From: an uncultured Tateyamaria sp.
GTDB lineage: Bacteria; Pseudomonadota; Alphaproteobacteria; Rhodobacterales; Rhodobacteraceae
Length of the DNA stretch: 64,000 nucleotides
Assembly: GCF_947496075.1 (NCBI RefSeq)
Contig: NZ_CANMBJ010000002.1
Coordinates: 558,001-622,000, forward strand
Reading direction: 5' to 3'
Below are positions 1 through 8,904 of this stretch, in pieces. The notes under the pieces are model-generated. The model saw only the letters and a list, made by a program, of their open reading frames with translations, did not search any database and was not told the DNA's origin. How positions within the stretch are numbered: position 1 is the stretch's first letter; every line of letters starts with the position of its first letter. The position numbers and the translations under genes are program-made.

Positions 1-1
1 G

Positions 2-598
2 GTCGACGGATTGGTTGCGCACATGCGCGATGAACAGATCACCCATGTGATTGATGCGACCCACCCCTTTGCCGCGCAGATGAGTCGGAATGCGGTGGAG
101 GCTTGCGCTAAGGCTGACGTTCCGCTGATCGCACTGACCCGCAAGCCGTGGAGTGCGCAGGCCGGAGATGCCTGGACCCGTGTGCCTGACATTCCGGGTG
201 CTGTGGCCGCCCTGGACCAACCCGCCGTCCGCGTCATGCTGGCCGTCGGTCGGATGCATCTGGCGGAGTTCGCGCCGAATCCGCAGCATTTCTATCTTCT
301 GCGTCTGGTCGATCCGCCCAAAGACCTGCCGCCCTTTCCCGATCACCGCGTGCTGGTGTCGCGTGGACCGTTCACCGAAGCTGACGACCGAGCACTGATG
401 CAGGAGCATCGCATTGATCTGGTTGTGTCCAAGAACGCAGGCGGGACAGGCGCTTACGCCAAGATCGCTGCCGCGCGCGCCTTGGGCCTGCCGGTCATCA
501 TGATCGACCGACCGGCTGTGCCGGACCGACAAGAGGCGCATTCCGTGGCGCAGGTGATGGATTGGCTGCGTCATTCGGGCGTCGACCTGGGCGTGTAG
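2..598 (+). CDS. cobK: Precorrin-6A reductase, 5'-truncated by window edge
   Basis: NAD(P)H-dependent reduction of precorrin-6A to dihydroprecorrin-6A (6B) in aerobic cobalamin synthesis. The reading frame is open from the first bases, so the true start and the N-terminal nucleotide-binding part lie outside the window. The visible segment carries the family blocks IDATHPFAAQMS, a central VSRGPFTE stretch and VSKNAGGTGAYAKI near the C-terminus. An in-frame TTG near base 11 could be read as a start but lies inside the conserved region. The last 28 bases overlap the 3' end of cobJ, which is transcribed toward it. Confidence 0.9.
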   Translation, partial: VDGLVAHMRDEQITHVIDATHPFAAQMSRNAVEACAKADVPLIALTRKPWSAQAGDAWTRVPDIPGAVAALDQPAVRVMLAVGRMHLAEFAPNPQHFYLLRLVDPPKDLPPFPDHRVLVSRGPFTEADDRALMQEHRIDLVVSKNAGGTGAYAKIAAARALGLPVIMIDRPAVPDRQEAHSVAQVMDWLRHSGVDLGV

Positions 599-1323
599 AC
601 GATAGGTGCCCCATCGCGCGGGATGATCCGGGTGCGGGAAGAGCCCACAATGACCATGGTCCGCATGTCCGCCATATCGGGCGTGGTTAGGGACAGAGGC
701 ACGATTTTGATCTCTTCATCGGGGCGCGTTACGTTGCGGGCGAAGATCACCGGACGGTCATCGCCACATGCCTCTTTTAAAACGTCGAGCGTGCGTACGA
801 ACCCTTCCGGTCGGGATTTGGACCGGGGATTGTAGAAGGCCATGGCAAAGTCACCTTCGGCAGCGAGGCGCAGGCGCTTTTCGATCAAGCTCCATGGTTT
901 GAGGTTGTCGGACAGGTTGATCGCGCAGAAGTCGTGGCCCAGCGGCGCGCCGCAGCGGGCGGAGGCCGCGAGCATGGCGGTGATGCCAGGGAGCACCGAG
1001 ATGTCGAGATTGCGCCAGTGTTCGGGCCCGTCCTCGACCGCCTCAAAAACGGCGGCGGCCATGGCGAAAACGCCGGGATCACCTGAAGAGACGACAACGA
1101 CGTTCTTGCCTTCGCTCGCCATTTCAAGCGCGTGGCGAGAGCGGTCGATTTCGACGCGGTTGTCAGTGGCATGTAGGGTGAGGCCGGGCCGTTCCGCGAC
1201 ACGCGCAACATACGGGATGTAGCCCACCACATCTGTAGCCTTGGCCAGCACATCCGTGACTTCGGGCGTGATCAGGGCGTCATCCCCCGGCCCAAGGCCC
1301 GCGATGCGCACCCAGCCTGTCAT
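571..1323 (-). CDS. cobJ: Precorrin-3B C17-methyltransferase
   Basis: SAM-dependent C17 methylation that drives ring contraction of precorrin-3B to precorrin-4. 250 residues, the usual length for a single-domain tetrapyrrole methylase. Seen: N-terminal VRIAGLGPGD, the VVVVSSGDPGVFAMA substrate/SAM loop, VLPGITAMLAA, and AFYNPRSKSRP. The start was set at MTGWVRIAG rather than an ATG 23 codons upstream because the family begins just before VxIxGLGPG and because this ATG overlaps the cobI stop as ATGA, indicating translational coupling. It is the last gene of the riboswitch-headed operon. Confidence 0.93.
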   Translation of the reverse strand: MTGWVRIAGLGPGDDALITPEVTDVLAKATDVVGYIPYVARVAERPGLTLHATDNRVEIDRSRHALEMASEGKNVVVVSSGDPGVFAMAAAVFEAVEDGPEHWRNLDISVLPGITAMLAASARCGAPLGHDFCAINLSDNLKPWSLIEKRLRLAAEGDFAMAFYNPRSKSRPEGFVRTLDVLKEACGDDRPVIFARNVTRPDEEIKIVPLSLTTPDMADMRTMVIVGSSRTRIIPRDGAPIVYTPRSTPE

Positions 1324-2054
1324 GGCCGGCGGCCCTGTCCATGCACAACGATGATCGAGAAATAAGGGGTCACTTTCCCCTCGGCCTCGCACAGTTTTTG
1401 AACGTTTTGCTCGGGCATGGCGGCGTACTCGACGAGGTAGGCATCTTCGTATTTGCCAGCACGGCGCAGAGCGGTACAGACCTTGTCGATATTGCGCCCG
1501 ATCTTCATCACCACCAGGGCATCAGCCTGTTCCATGCCAGATACAAGAGTGTCTTCGTCCAGCGTACCCATCAGCACCGTGAGGATGTCGTCGCCCCATG
1601 TGATCGGCGCACCGGTGGCTGTCCAAGCGCCAGACATGCCGGTGATGGCGGGCACGACCTGCACTGGCACATGTGGTTCGAGCCGCGTGTAGAGGTGCAT
1701 GAAGGAGCCGTAGAAGAACGGGTCGCCCTCGCACAGCACGACCACATCCTCGCCTTGTTCGGCGAGTTGGCGCAGGTGGGCGGTACAGTCTGCGTAGAAT
1801 GCGCTGAGGATTTCGTTGTAGCGTGGGTCGTTCAGCGGGATTTCGGTGGTGACCGGGTACTCCATGGGGAACTCGACGGCATGGTTGGCGAGCATGCCGT
1901 TGACAATGGTGCGTGCCTGACCCGGACGGCCTGCCTTGCGGAAGAATGCCACGTGTTGGGCGTTTCGCACCAGCCGGTCCGCGCGGACGCTGAGCAGGTC
2001 CTGCGCGCCGGGGCCAAGGCCCACGCCGTGAACGGTTCCGGGGGCGGCGGCCAT
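1320..2054 (-). CDS. cobI: Precorrin-2 C20-methyltransferase
   Basis: Methylates precorrin-2 at C20 using SAM to give precorrin-3A. 244 residues. The family pattern is visible: VHGVGLGPGAQDLL at the N-terminus, VVVLCEGDPFFYGSFMHLY as the GDP loop, and VVPAITGMSGAWTATG. The chosen ATG shares its first base with the last base of the cobH stop (TAATG). An upstream in-frame ATG would add 88 residues of arginine-rich sequence antisense-like to cobH and was rejected. It is tightly coupled on both sides (cobH upstream, cobJ downstream). Confidence 0.93.
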   Translation of the reverse strand: MAAAPGTVHGVGLGPGAQDLLSVRADRLVRNAQHVAFFRKAGRPGQARTIVNGMLANHAVEFPMEYPVTTEIPLNDPRYNEILSAFYADCTAHLRQLAEQGEDVVVLCEGDPFFYGSFMHLYTRLEPHVPVQVVPAITGMSGAWTATGAPITWGDDILTVLMGTLDEDTLVSGMEQADALVVMKIGRNIDKVCTALRRAGKYEDAYLVEYAAMPEQNVQKLCEAEGKVTPYFSIIVVHGQGRRP

Positions 2055-2683
2055 TATTCTTTCCGGCTCGCGATGGCATTGACGGCGGCGACGGTGATGG
2101 CACTGCCGCCCAGCCGTCCCTGCACGATGCAACAGGGAACGGGTTGATCGGCCCAGAGGGCATCTTTGGATTCCACCGCGCCGACAAAGCCCACGGGGCA
2201 GCCAATGATGGCGGCGGGGCGCGGGCAGTTGGGGGCTTCGAGCATGTTCAGCAGATGAAACAGCGCAGTGGGGGCGTTGCCAATGGCGACAACTGCGCCT
2301 GCCAGATGGGGGCGCCAAAGCTCGAGGGCGGCGGCGGAACGGGTGTTGCTCATTTCTGCGGCCAGTTCGCGGACGCCGTCATTGTGCAGTGTGCAGATCA
2401 CCTCGTTGTGAGCGGGCAGGCGCGGGCGTGTGATCCCTTCGCTGACCATGCGCGCGTCACAAAGGATCGGTGCGCCGTTTTCCAATGCCGCGCGGGCGGC
2501 AGGGACGAAACCGGGCGAAAAGCGGCAGTGCTGTTCGAGGCCAACCATGCCTGCGGCGTGGATCATGCGGACAGCGACCTGTTCCTCGTCCTTGTCGAAG
2601 TGGGCGAGGTCGGCCTCGGCCCGGATCGTGGCGAAGGATTGCAGGTAGATGGCCGCGCCATCGGTTTCGTATTCGTAGGGCAT
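2054..2683 (-). CDS. cobH: Precorrin-8X methylmutase
   Basis: Moves the C11 methyl group to C12, converting precorrin-8X to hydrogenobyrinic acid. 209 residues, full length. The catalytic histidine sits in RMIHAAGMVG near residue 42. Other family blocks are ILCDARMVSEGI, the CxLHN-like stretch (VICTLHNDG) and the C-terminal GCPVGFVGAVESKDAL. It lies one base downstream of cobG and is coupled to cobI by a TAATG junction. Confidence 0.95.
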   Translation of the reverse strand: MPYEYETDGAAIYLQSFATIRAEADLAHFDKDEEQVAVRMIHAAGMVGLEQHCRFSPGFVPAARAALENGAPILCDARMVSEGITRPRLPAHNEVICTLHNDGVRELAAEMSNTRSAAALELWRPHLAGAVVAIGNAPTALFHLLNMLEAPNCPRPAAIIGCPVGFVGAVESKDALWADQPVPCCIVQGRLGGSAITVAAVNAIASRKE

Positions 2684-2684
2684 A

Positions 2685-3803
2685 TTAGCTCGCCGTGGTC
2701 AGGAGGTCATTTGGCGTGAGGCCGCGTTGGCGGGGGGCATCCCATGGATGGCCGTTCTCTACAAGGTCGAACGCGCCGTCGCGACCTACGAGCGTAGTGG
2801 TGGCGGGGCGCGGGTGGGCGCAGCCTTTTGAGCAGCCCGAGATGTGGAATGTTCCGCTGTGATGCGGCGCGAGTTGTCTGGCAAGGGCGCGTGTATCGAC
2901 TGTCGCGGCACTGCAGGCGGGCGCGCCGGGGCAGGCGTGGATGCGCAGGAGCGGATCGGTGCGGCTGGTGACAAATCCGTGCGTATCGCAGGGCAGTGCG
3001 TCTTCCAACAGGAAGGTGCGCCAGGGGGTGACGCGAAGGGCGGTCGCTTGGCTGTCCTGGATTAGTCTGGTCATGGCACGCGCGTCGATGCTGCCAAAAG
3101 GCGCGCCATAGACAAATCCGCCGGTTACCGCGCCGGGGGTGATGGAACCCGTGGCGGGCGATGGTTTAGTATCCTGCCACGTGTCTGGAAACGTTTTTGT
3201 TTTCAGATGCTTGGACATCCGGCCCGCGGCGAAACCGTCGGATGCGACGAACCATTTCGCCAGTTCGATCAGCGCTGTCGGGGCGTTCTGTTCCGAGACG
3301 CGCTTGCCTTTGTGTGCACCGTCAGCGCGCAGGATGAGATCGCCTGTGTCCGCCCGTTCAAACCGGAAATCGGCGGACGTGTCGGACAGAACGGGGCCCG
3401 TTCCCGCATCGATGGCAACGCCCATCTTGGGAGGTAAGTCGGGCAGGTCGGGCAGGGCATTGAGCAAGGCCGCGTGCAAACGTGTGGTAAGGTCGCCCGC
3501 TTGCCACATGGGCGTGACGACGATGTTGCGCCGGGATTCGTCTTCGGCCGTGGCATCGAGCAGGTTGAGGTGTTGGAGGGCTGTCAGGACGTTGCCGTGC
3601 TGGTCTTCCGCAATACCGCGCATCTGCAAGTTGGCACGGCTGGTGAGGTCGATGATGCCGTTTCCATGGCTTAGCGACAGGGCGCAGAGGCCGAGGACCT
3701 GCTCACGGGTAAGGCGTGCCAAACGAGGGCGGATACGGATGATCAGCCCGTCACCTGACATCATCGGGCGCCATGCGCCGGGGCACCAGCCTTTGACGGT
3801 CAT
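2685..3803 (-). CDS. cobG: Precorrin-3B synthase (oxygen-dependent)
   Basis: Monooxygenase-type enzyme that hydroxylates C20 of precorrin-3A and forms the gamma-lactone, the oxygen-requiring step that defines the aerobic pathway. 372 residues. It has the nitrite/sulfite-reductase fold arrangement: N-terminal ferredoxin-like half (GLIIRIRPRLARLT, DLTSRANLQMRG) and 4Fe-4S/siroheme-type cysteines in HACPGAPACSAAT and SGCSKGCAHP at about residues 290-340. The ATG overlaps the cobN stop (ATGA). Its presence indicates an aerobic organism. Confidence 0.92.
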   Translation of the reverse strand: MTVKGWCPGAWRPMMSGDGLIIRIRPRLARLTREQVLGLCALSLSHGNGIIDLTSRANLQMRGIAEDQHGNVLTALQHLNLLDATAEDESRRNIVVTPMWQAGDLTTRLHAALLNALPDLPDLPPKMGVAIDAGTGPVLSDTSADFRFERADTGDLILRADGAHKGKRVSEQNAPTALIELAKWFVASDGFAAGRMSKHLKTKTFPDTWQDTKPSPATGSITPGAVTGGFVYGAPFGSIDARAMTRLIQDSQATALRVTPWRTFLLEDALPCDTHGFVTSRTDPLLRIHACPGAPACSAATVDTRALARQLAPHHSGTFHISGCSKGCAHPRPATTTLVGRDGAFDLVENGHPWDAPRQRGLTPNDLLTTAS

Positions 3804-6800
3804 TGTGCCGCCTCGAGCGAAGCGCGGATCGAGTTGCGGCGGGTGTGCCAGAGGCCTGCGGCGTCGAGTGCTGCGAACTGGTCCTGCATCGCCTGGTATG
3901 CGCCGGGGTTGGCGTCTTGCAGGAAGGCTGCCACCTCGGGGTCACCGAGGGTGGCGTCATGGTACACGTCGAAGAGGTGGGGGCCGACGACCCCCGCGAG
4001 ATGGGCAAAGGCGGCCATGTGGTCGAGCGTGGCGGCGATCTCTGCTCCGCCGCGGAAGCCGTGACGCATCATGCCGCGCAGCCACTGGGCCTGCGTCGCG
4101 CGGGCCTGAACGACGCGGGCGATTTCCTCGGGCAGGGTGCGCGCGCGCGGGCGGTCGGGTTGCGTCGTGTCGAGGTGGTAGAGGGCTGCCTTGCCTCCGG
4201 TCACCGCTTGGGCAGCAGCGAACCCGGCTTCATGCGCGGCGTAGTCCGAGGCGAGCAGGACATCTGTCTCTGGCAAGTCTTGCAGGTGGACAAAGCTGTC
4301 GGCTGCGGCGACGCGGGCACGGATGCCATCTTCGTCCTTCGTCGCGGTTGAGCCGTCAAGGGCATAGGCGCTGGCTGCGAGCCACGCTTGCCCTGCGGCA
4401 GCCCGGGCGTCTTCGGTGAACGTCTCTATGTCTCCGCCCATACCAAGGCCAAAGCTACCGGGGGCGGGGCCGTAGACGCGGGCATCCGGTACCGTGCCGG
4501 CGTAGGGGTTCCAGTCGGGAGCCTCGTCGCGTTGGCTGAGCGCGCGGACGGCTTGGGCAAAGAGGGCCGAGAGCGTGGGGAATACGTCGCGGAAGAGGCC
4601 GGAGACGCGCAGGGTGACGTCGATCCGGGGACGGTCAAGGTCGGTAATGGGCAGCACTTCTATGCCGGAGACGCGTTCGGAACCCTGGTCCCAGACTGGT
4701 TTCACGCCCAGAAGGTGCAGGGCCATCGCGAATTCCTCACCCGCCGTGCGCATCGTTGCGGAGCCCCAAAGGTCGACGATCAGGCCCCGGGGCCAGTCGC
4801 CTTCTTCCTGCAAGTGGCGGCGGACCAACTCCTCGGCCAGCTTGACGCCTTGGGCATATGCGGCGCGGGTTGGGACCGAACGGGGGTCGGTGGTGTAGAG
4901 ATTGCGGCCCGTGGGCAGCACGTCGCTCCGCCCGCGGTGGGGGGAGCCGGAGGGGCCACCGGCGATGCGTTTGCCATTGAGCGCGTCGATCAAGGCGCTG
5001 CGCTCGGTGTCAGCCCCTTGACCCCAGATGTGTAAACCGTCGCCGAACTGGCTTTCCTTGATGTCACAGACGAAGCGGTCAATGCGGGTGATCGCCTCTG
5101 CCGAACAGCTGGCGCGGTGGAGGCCAAGGTCATTTTCGACCCCAATGGCCTGCGCCTCAGCCCGGATGTCGTCTTGCAGACGGTCGCGGCGCTTGGGGTC
5201 GAGGCCGTCCGCGTTCGAGAATTCGTCGAGCAGGGTTTCGAGCCGGATGAACCTGTCGGGTGTGGCGCTGTCCTTCATCGGAGGGGGCAGGTGGCCAAGT
5301 GTGACAGCCCCGATGCGGCGTTTGGCTTGGGCAGCCTCGCCCGGGTCGTTCACGATGAAGGGGTAGATGACAGGCAGGGTGCCGGTCAGCGCCTCGGGCC
5401 AGCATTCTTCTGATAGGGCGACGGATTTGCCGGGCAGCCATTCGAGAGTGCCGTGTGCGCCAATGTGGATCAGGGCTTGGGTTTGGCTTTGGAGCCAGAG
5501 GTAGAAAGCGACATAGGCGTGGCGGGGGACGCGGCTGAGATCGTGGTAGTCGTCGTCCCGCGCGTCGGGTGTGCCGCGTTCTGGTTGCAGGGCGACCAGG
5601 ACGTTGCCCCGGCGGGTGGCGGGGAAGTGGAAGTGTCCCTTGTCAGCGTCATCGTCGGGGCCGCCCCATGCAGCATAGAGATCGTCTCGTAGTGATTGGG
5701 GTAGAGTTGACAGCGCTGCCTTGTAGTCGGTGAGCGGCCAAGTGATCGTCTCAGTTTCGAGTGCGCTTGTGACGGGTGTCAGGTCGGTATTGTGGCCCGT
5801 GTTTTGCAAGTCGGCAAGGATCGCATCGGTCGAGGCGAGCGCATCCAGACCCACGGCATGAGCCATGTTCCAGTCCTTGCCCGGGTAAGTGCTGAGCACA
5901 AGCGCGAGGGTGCGTTCCTTTGCCGGGGTCGTGGCAAGGTCTGTCCACGCTTTTACCCGGTCCGCAACCATCTCTATGCGTTTGGTGTCGGCCTTGTGCG
6001 CATAGCGGGCGAATTGCAGGTCGTCGTCGCGCGGCTGCGGTTCTTTGAACGATGCAACACCGGCAAACAGGCGGCCATCCACCTCGGGCAGAACCACGTG
6101 CATGGCGAGGTCGGTGGGGGAAAGGCCGCGCTCTGCCTCGTCCCAGGCCTCTCGGGTGGACGTGGCGAGTGCGATCTGGAAAACCGGGACATCGCCCGCA
6201 TCAAGGGGTGACGCGCCGTTTGCGCCGATGCCGGAGAAGGCGGTGGCGTTGACAATGGCGGTGGGTTTCTGATGTGCGATCTGGCGGGCCATCCAAGCTG
6301 CCGCGTCCGGGGTTTTGAGCGAAGGCGCGAAGAGGCCGAGCACGCGGAAGCCACGGGCACGCAGGGCTTGGAACGTCGCCTTGATCGGTGACAGGTCCGC
6401 AGCGGACAGATAGGCGCGGTAGAAAGTCGCGATGATCAGGGGGCGGGTATCGGCGCCATGCACCAGCGGACAGGTCACGCCATCTTCGGGTGTCCATGCG
6501 CCGACGGTTGGCAGTGCCTTGGAGCCTTTGACGGGACCCGCGTATAGACCGGAGGCCAACGCCATTTGTGCAAGTGCTGCTTGCGCCGCGACTGCGCCGC
6601 CAGTGTCACAGAGATGCGCGAGGCGTCGGAGAGTGGATACGGGGAGGGTCGAGATTTCATCCAGCCGCGTATCGGGCCGCCCATCGGCGGGCAGGACAGC
6701 CAGCGCGATGCCCTTGGCGCGACACAGTGCTTCGACCTGTTGCAACCCGTAGGACCAATAGGGCACACCCCCGATCAGGCGGATCAGGATGCCCTTGGCC

Positions 6801-7033
6801 CCTTCAAGTGTCTGTTCGACATAGGTGTCGACGGACAGAGGGTGCTTGAGGCCCACCAAATTGGCGAGCCGTACCGTGGGCAGCTTGCCGTCCGCCCGGT
6901 GCCATGCCGCCGCGAAGGCGCCAAGGTCGCTGTCCGAGAACGACAGCACCACCAGATCCGCAGGCGTCTGCCCCAGATCGGTGGGTGTCTCGGTCTCTTC
7001 GAGCCCGTGGCTTTCGCGGAAGACGACATGCAT
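3800..7033 (-). CDS. cobN: Aerobic cobaltochelatase large subunit
   Basis: Tetrapyrrole-binding subunit of the ATP-dependent CobNST complex that inserts Co2+ into hydrogenobyrinate a,c-diamide. 1077 residues, homologous to BchH/ChlH. Recognisable pieces include GGVPYWSYGLQQ, the IHIGAHGTLEWLPGK block with its HGTLEWLPGK metal/porphyrin-site signature, the LYTTDPRSVPTRAAYAQG stretch and VDLWGSATMRTAGEE. CobS and CobT are not in the window. It starts 24 bases after cobW and overlaps cobG by ATGA. Confidence 0.95.
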   Translation of the reverse strand: MHVVFRESHGLEETETPTDLGQTPADLVVLSFSDSDLGAFAAAWHRADGKLPTVRLANLVGLKHPLSVDTYVEQTLEGAKGILIRLIGGVPYWSYGLQQVEALCRAKGIALAVLPADGRPDTRLDEISTLPVSTLRRLAHLCDTGGAVAAQAALAQMALASGLYAGPVKGSKALPTVGAWTPEDGVTCPLVHGADTRPLIIATFYRAYLSAADLSPIKATFQALRARGFRVLGLFAPSLKTPDAAAWMARQIAHQKPTAIVNATAFSGIGANGASPLDAGDVPVFQIALATSTREAWDEAERGLSPTDLAMHVVLPEVDGRLFAGVASFKEPQPRDDDLQFARYAHKADTKRIEMVADRVKAWTDLATTPAKERTLALVLSTYPGKDWNMAHAVGLDALASTDAILADLQNTGHNTDLTPVTSALETETITWPLTDYKAALSTLPQSLRDDLYAAWGGPDDDADKGHFHFPATRRGNVLVALQPERGTPDARDDDYHDLSRVPRHAYVAFYLWLQSQTQALIHIGAHGTLEWLPGKSVALSEECWPEALTGTLPVIYPFIVNDPGEAAQAKRRIGAVTLGHLPPPMKDSATPDRFIRLETLLDEFSNADGLDPKRRDRLQDDIRAEAQAIGVENDLGLHRASCSAEAITRIDRFVCDIKESQFGDGLHIWGQGADTERSALIDALNGKRIAGGPSGSPHRGRSDVLPTGRNLYTTDPRSVPTRAAYAQGVKLAEELVRRHLQEEGDWPRGLIVDLWGSATMRTAGEEFAMALHLLGVKPVWDQGSERVSGIEVLPITDLDRPRIDVTLRVSGLFRDVFPTLSALFAQAVRALSQRDEAPDWNPYAGTVPDARVYGPAPGSFGLGMGGDIETFTEDARAAAGQAWLAASAYALDGSTATKDEDGIRARVAAADSFVHLQDLPETDVLLASDYAAHEAGFAAAQAVTGGKAALYHLDTTQPDRPRARTLPEEIARVVQARATQAQWLRGMMRHGFRGGAEIAATLDHMAAFAHLAGVVGPHLFDVYHDATLGDPEVAAFLQDANPGAYQAMQDQFAALDAAGLWHTRRNSIRASLEAAQ

Positions 7034-7057
7034 GGCTGGGGCCTTGGGGCGGTTTCG

Positions 7058-8113
7058 TTACTCGGCGGCTTCGGTGACTTGGACCAGGGCGGCGCGAATG
7101 GCTGCTTCGTTCACGTCGTCATGTTCGGCAATCACGACCAAACGGCCCTGCCGCGCCTCGTCCGGCCCCCACGGGCGGTCGAACTGGTGGCGGACACGGG
7201 CACCGACGGCCTGGACCAGTAGGCGCATGGGCTTGCCAGCGACGGCGGCGTAGCCTTTGACCCGCAGGATGTTCTGCGTCTTGGCCATCGCTTCGATGCG
7301 GGCAACCAGTTCCGCCGGATCGCTGGCTTCGGGGATGTCGATGATGACGCTTTCAAAGTCGTCATGTTCGTGGTCGTCATGCCCGTCGTGGTGGGACGGG
7401 CGCGCGTCCATGTCGTCTTCGGCAGCCGCTTCCAGCCCAAGGATCACGCGGGGATCGACTGCCCCTTCGGCGACTTCCACAACAGGCAAGGTGCGGGGCG
7501 CTTCGGCGGCGATCACCTCTTTGGCCTTGGCGATGCCGTCGGGGCCCGCAAGGTCGGGTTTCGTCAGCAGGATGATGTCGGCGCAGCTGATCTGATCCTC
7601 GAACACTTCCGAAAGGGGAGTTTCGTGATCAAGGCTGTCATCGGCTTCGCGCTGGGCGTCGACGGCCGCCACATCCGGGGCGAAGCGGCCCGCGGCCACC
7701 GCTTCGGCATCGGCCAAAGCGATAACACCGTCCACCGTGATGCGGCTGCGGATATCGGGCCAGTCGAACGCCTTGAGCAGCGGTTTGGGCAGAGCGAGGC
7801 CGGAGGTTTCGATCAGGATGTGTTCGGGCTGCGGGTCGAGTGCCATCAGTGCCTCGATTGTCGGGATGAAGTCGTCGGCCACGGTGCAGCAGATGCAGCC
7901 GTTGGCCAACTCCATGATGTTCTCGGCCGGGCAGTCGGGAATGGCGCAGCTTTTGAGGATCTCGCCATCGACGCCCACGTCGCCAAACTCGTTGACCACG
8001 ACGGCAAGGCGCTTGCCCTGCGGGTTCTGCATCAGGTGGCGTACAAGGGTCGTTTTACCCGAGCCGAGAAAGCCGGTGATGACGGTGACGGGGACTTTAT
8101 TCAGGTTTGCCAT
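7058..8113 (-). CDS. cobW: CobW-type G3E GTPase, cobalt/zinc metallochaperone
   Basis: COG0523 GTPase expected to deliver metal (cobalt for the adjacent chelatase) in a GTP-dependent manner. 351 residues. Walker A is TGFLGSGKTTLVRH, the metal-binding CxCC motif is NGCICCTV at about residue 72, and the guanine-specificity motif is LLTKPDL. Between GTPase and C-terminal domains there is a histidine/aspartate-rich loop (HHDGHDDHEHDD), a common metal-holding feature. The position between the DUF1636 gene and cobN supports the cobalt assignment over a zinc chaperone role. Confidence 0.93.
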   Translation of the reverse strand: MANLNKVPVTVITGFLGSGKTTLVRHLMQNPQGKRLAVVVNEFGDVGVDGEILKSCAIPDCPAENIMELANGCICCTVADDFIPTIEALMALDPQPEHILIETSGLALPKPLLKAFDWPDIRSRITVDGVIALADAEAVAAGRFAPDVAAVDAQREADDSLDHETPLSEVFEDQISCADIILLTKPDLAGPDGIAKAKEVIAAEAPRTLPVVEVAEGAVDPRVILGLEAAAEDDMDARPSHHDGHDDHEHDDFESVIIDIPEASDPAELVARIEAMAKTQNILRVKGYAAVAGKPMRLLVQAVGARVRHQFDRPWGPDEARQGRLVVIAEHDDVNEAAIRAALVQVTEAAE

Positions 8114-8116
8114 GGA

Positions 8117-8491
8117 TCAAAACTCCTGCGGTGGGATGCGGGCGATGCAGTTTTTGCGGAAATGTTCGGGGCGCTCGCGCCACGGCACGATGCCATCGGA
8201 GGTGGCGGCATATTTGCCGATGCCTTCAACCACCATGTCGGCGTCGCGGTCTTCCATCAGGTTGCCGTAGACATAGGTCCAGCGCTGTGCCCCGCCGCGC
8301 ACGGCGACCGAACAGCCGGAGGAGCAGTTGGACAGGCATTCAACGGCCTTCAGGGTCACGCCTTCGGGCATGGTGCGATTGGCAAGCTCGGCATGTAGCG
8401 CTTCGCCAGGGCGGGTGCCGTCCTCAGGCACCTCCAACTCGCGGCGGCATTTCACGCAGACCAAGAGTTCCACGGGGGGCAAATCGGCCAT
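8117..8491 (-). CDS. DUF1636 small metal-binding protein of the cob operon
   Basis: 124 residues, first gene after the cobalamin riboswitch. It has a thioredoxin-like-ferredoxin look with cysteines in VCVKCRRE near the N-terminus and ECLSNCSSGCSVAV in the centre, consistent with binding a metal or Fe-S cluster, plus a lone cysteine near the C-terminus (KNCIARIP). DUF1636 proteins are regularly found beside cobW/cobN. The precise role is not known, and metal handling for the chelatase is an inference. The stop lies 3 bases before the cobW start, so the two are co-translated. A GGGAAAG Shine-Dalgarno precedes the ATG. Confidence 0.85.
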   Translation of the reverse strand: MADLPPVELLVCVKCRRELEVPEDGTRPGEALHAELANRTMPEGVTLKAVECLSNCSSGCSVAVRGGAQRWTYVYGNLMEDRDADMVVEGIGKYAATSDGIVPWRERPEHFRKNCIARIPPQEF

Positions 8492-8500
8492 GTTCTTTCC

Positions 8501-8514
8501 CTGTCAGAGGACAG
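8501..8514 (-). promoter_or_regulatory. Hairpin next to the DUF1636 ribosome binding site
   Basis: CTGTC and GACAG form a 5-bp stem around a 4-base loop, immediately 5' of the GGGAAAG Shine-Dalgarno of the first operon gene. It may belong to the riboswitch expression platform and mask the ribosome site. No U-tract is present, so translational rather than transcriptional control is inferred. Confidence 0.35.
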
Positions 8515-8590
8515 CATGGCAGATGGCGGGCGGCGAGGGGGCCGTTGGTTCCCGACACCCGGCACACCCCGTCCGGTTTCGTCTTCTCTC

Positions 8591-8799
8591 GCTGGCAGGT
8601 CTCCCGGCTTGCGGATTTCGAGGCGCCTCTCCATTGAGAGCGGGCCTCATCGGCCACCCTGCCTTCCCGGCGCTTGGCCAGTGGCGTGGGGGGACCTCTC
8701 CGGTCACGGTCGCGGGGGCGGCTGCTTTGACAAGAATTTTCACTCGAAAATTCCTGCGCGGCATTCCCTTTTCACCCGAAGCGGACCCCGGGCACCAGC
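8591..8799 (-). ncRNA. Cobalamin (AdoCbl) riboswitch
   Basis: Read on the minus strand, the element shows the class landmarks in order: GGTGCC at the 5' end, AAAAGGGAATGCCG, a GTGAAAATTC arm within an AATTTTC/GAAAATT hairpin, GCAGCCGCCCCCGCGACCG, GCCACTGG with CGGGAAGG, and the B12 box GCCGGGAGACCTGCC. GCTGG at the 5' end pairs with CCAGC at the 3' end as P1. It precedes the DUF1636-cobWNGHIJ operon, so high adenosylcobalamin should lower expression of the whole pathway segment. Confidence 0.95.
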
Positions 8800-8804
8800 A
8801 GAAC

Positions 8805-8834
8805 CGTAGTGCGCGGGCGGCGATACAGAGTCAA
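8805..8834 (-). promoter_or_regulatory. Candidate promoter of the cob operon
   Basis: On the minus strand TTGACT (8834-8829) is followed after 18 bases by ACTACG (8810-8805). Initiation would fall at about 8798, at the first base pair of riboswitch P1, which is where it should be. The -10 match is weak. Confidence 0.4.
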
Positions 8835-8904
8835 GCGGGAACGCAATGGTGAACAATGGGGCGTTGCGTTACGGTGGGGCTCGTTTGAGTGAGCGGAGCT
8901 TGCC

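Noticed and set aside
1341-2147. 268-codon plus-strand open frame over cobI
   Set aside because: Mirror of cobI coding sequence; histidine/valine-rich with no family likeness.
3139-4419. 426-codon plus-strand open frame across the cobG/cobN junction
   Set aside because: Arginine/proline-rich translation typical of an antisense frame in high-GC DNA; cobG and cobN on the other strand have full family motifs.
8521-8809. Short open frames in both directions across the riboswitch
   Set aside because: They coincide with the structured RNA element, whose conserved boxes explain the sequence.
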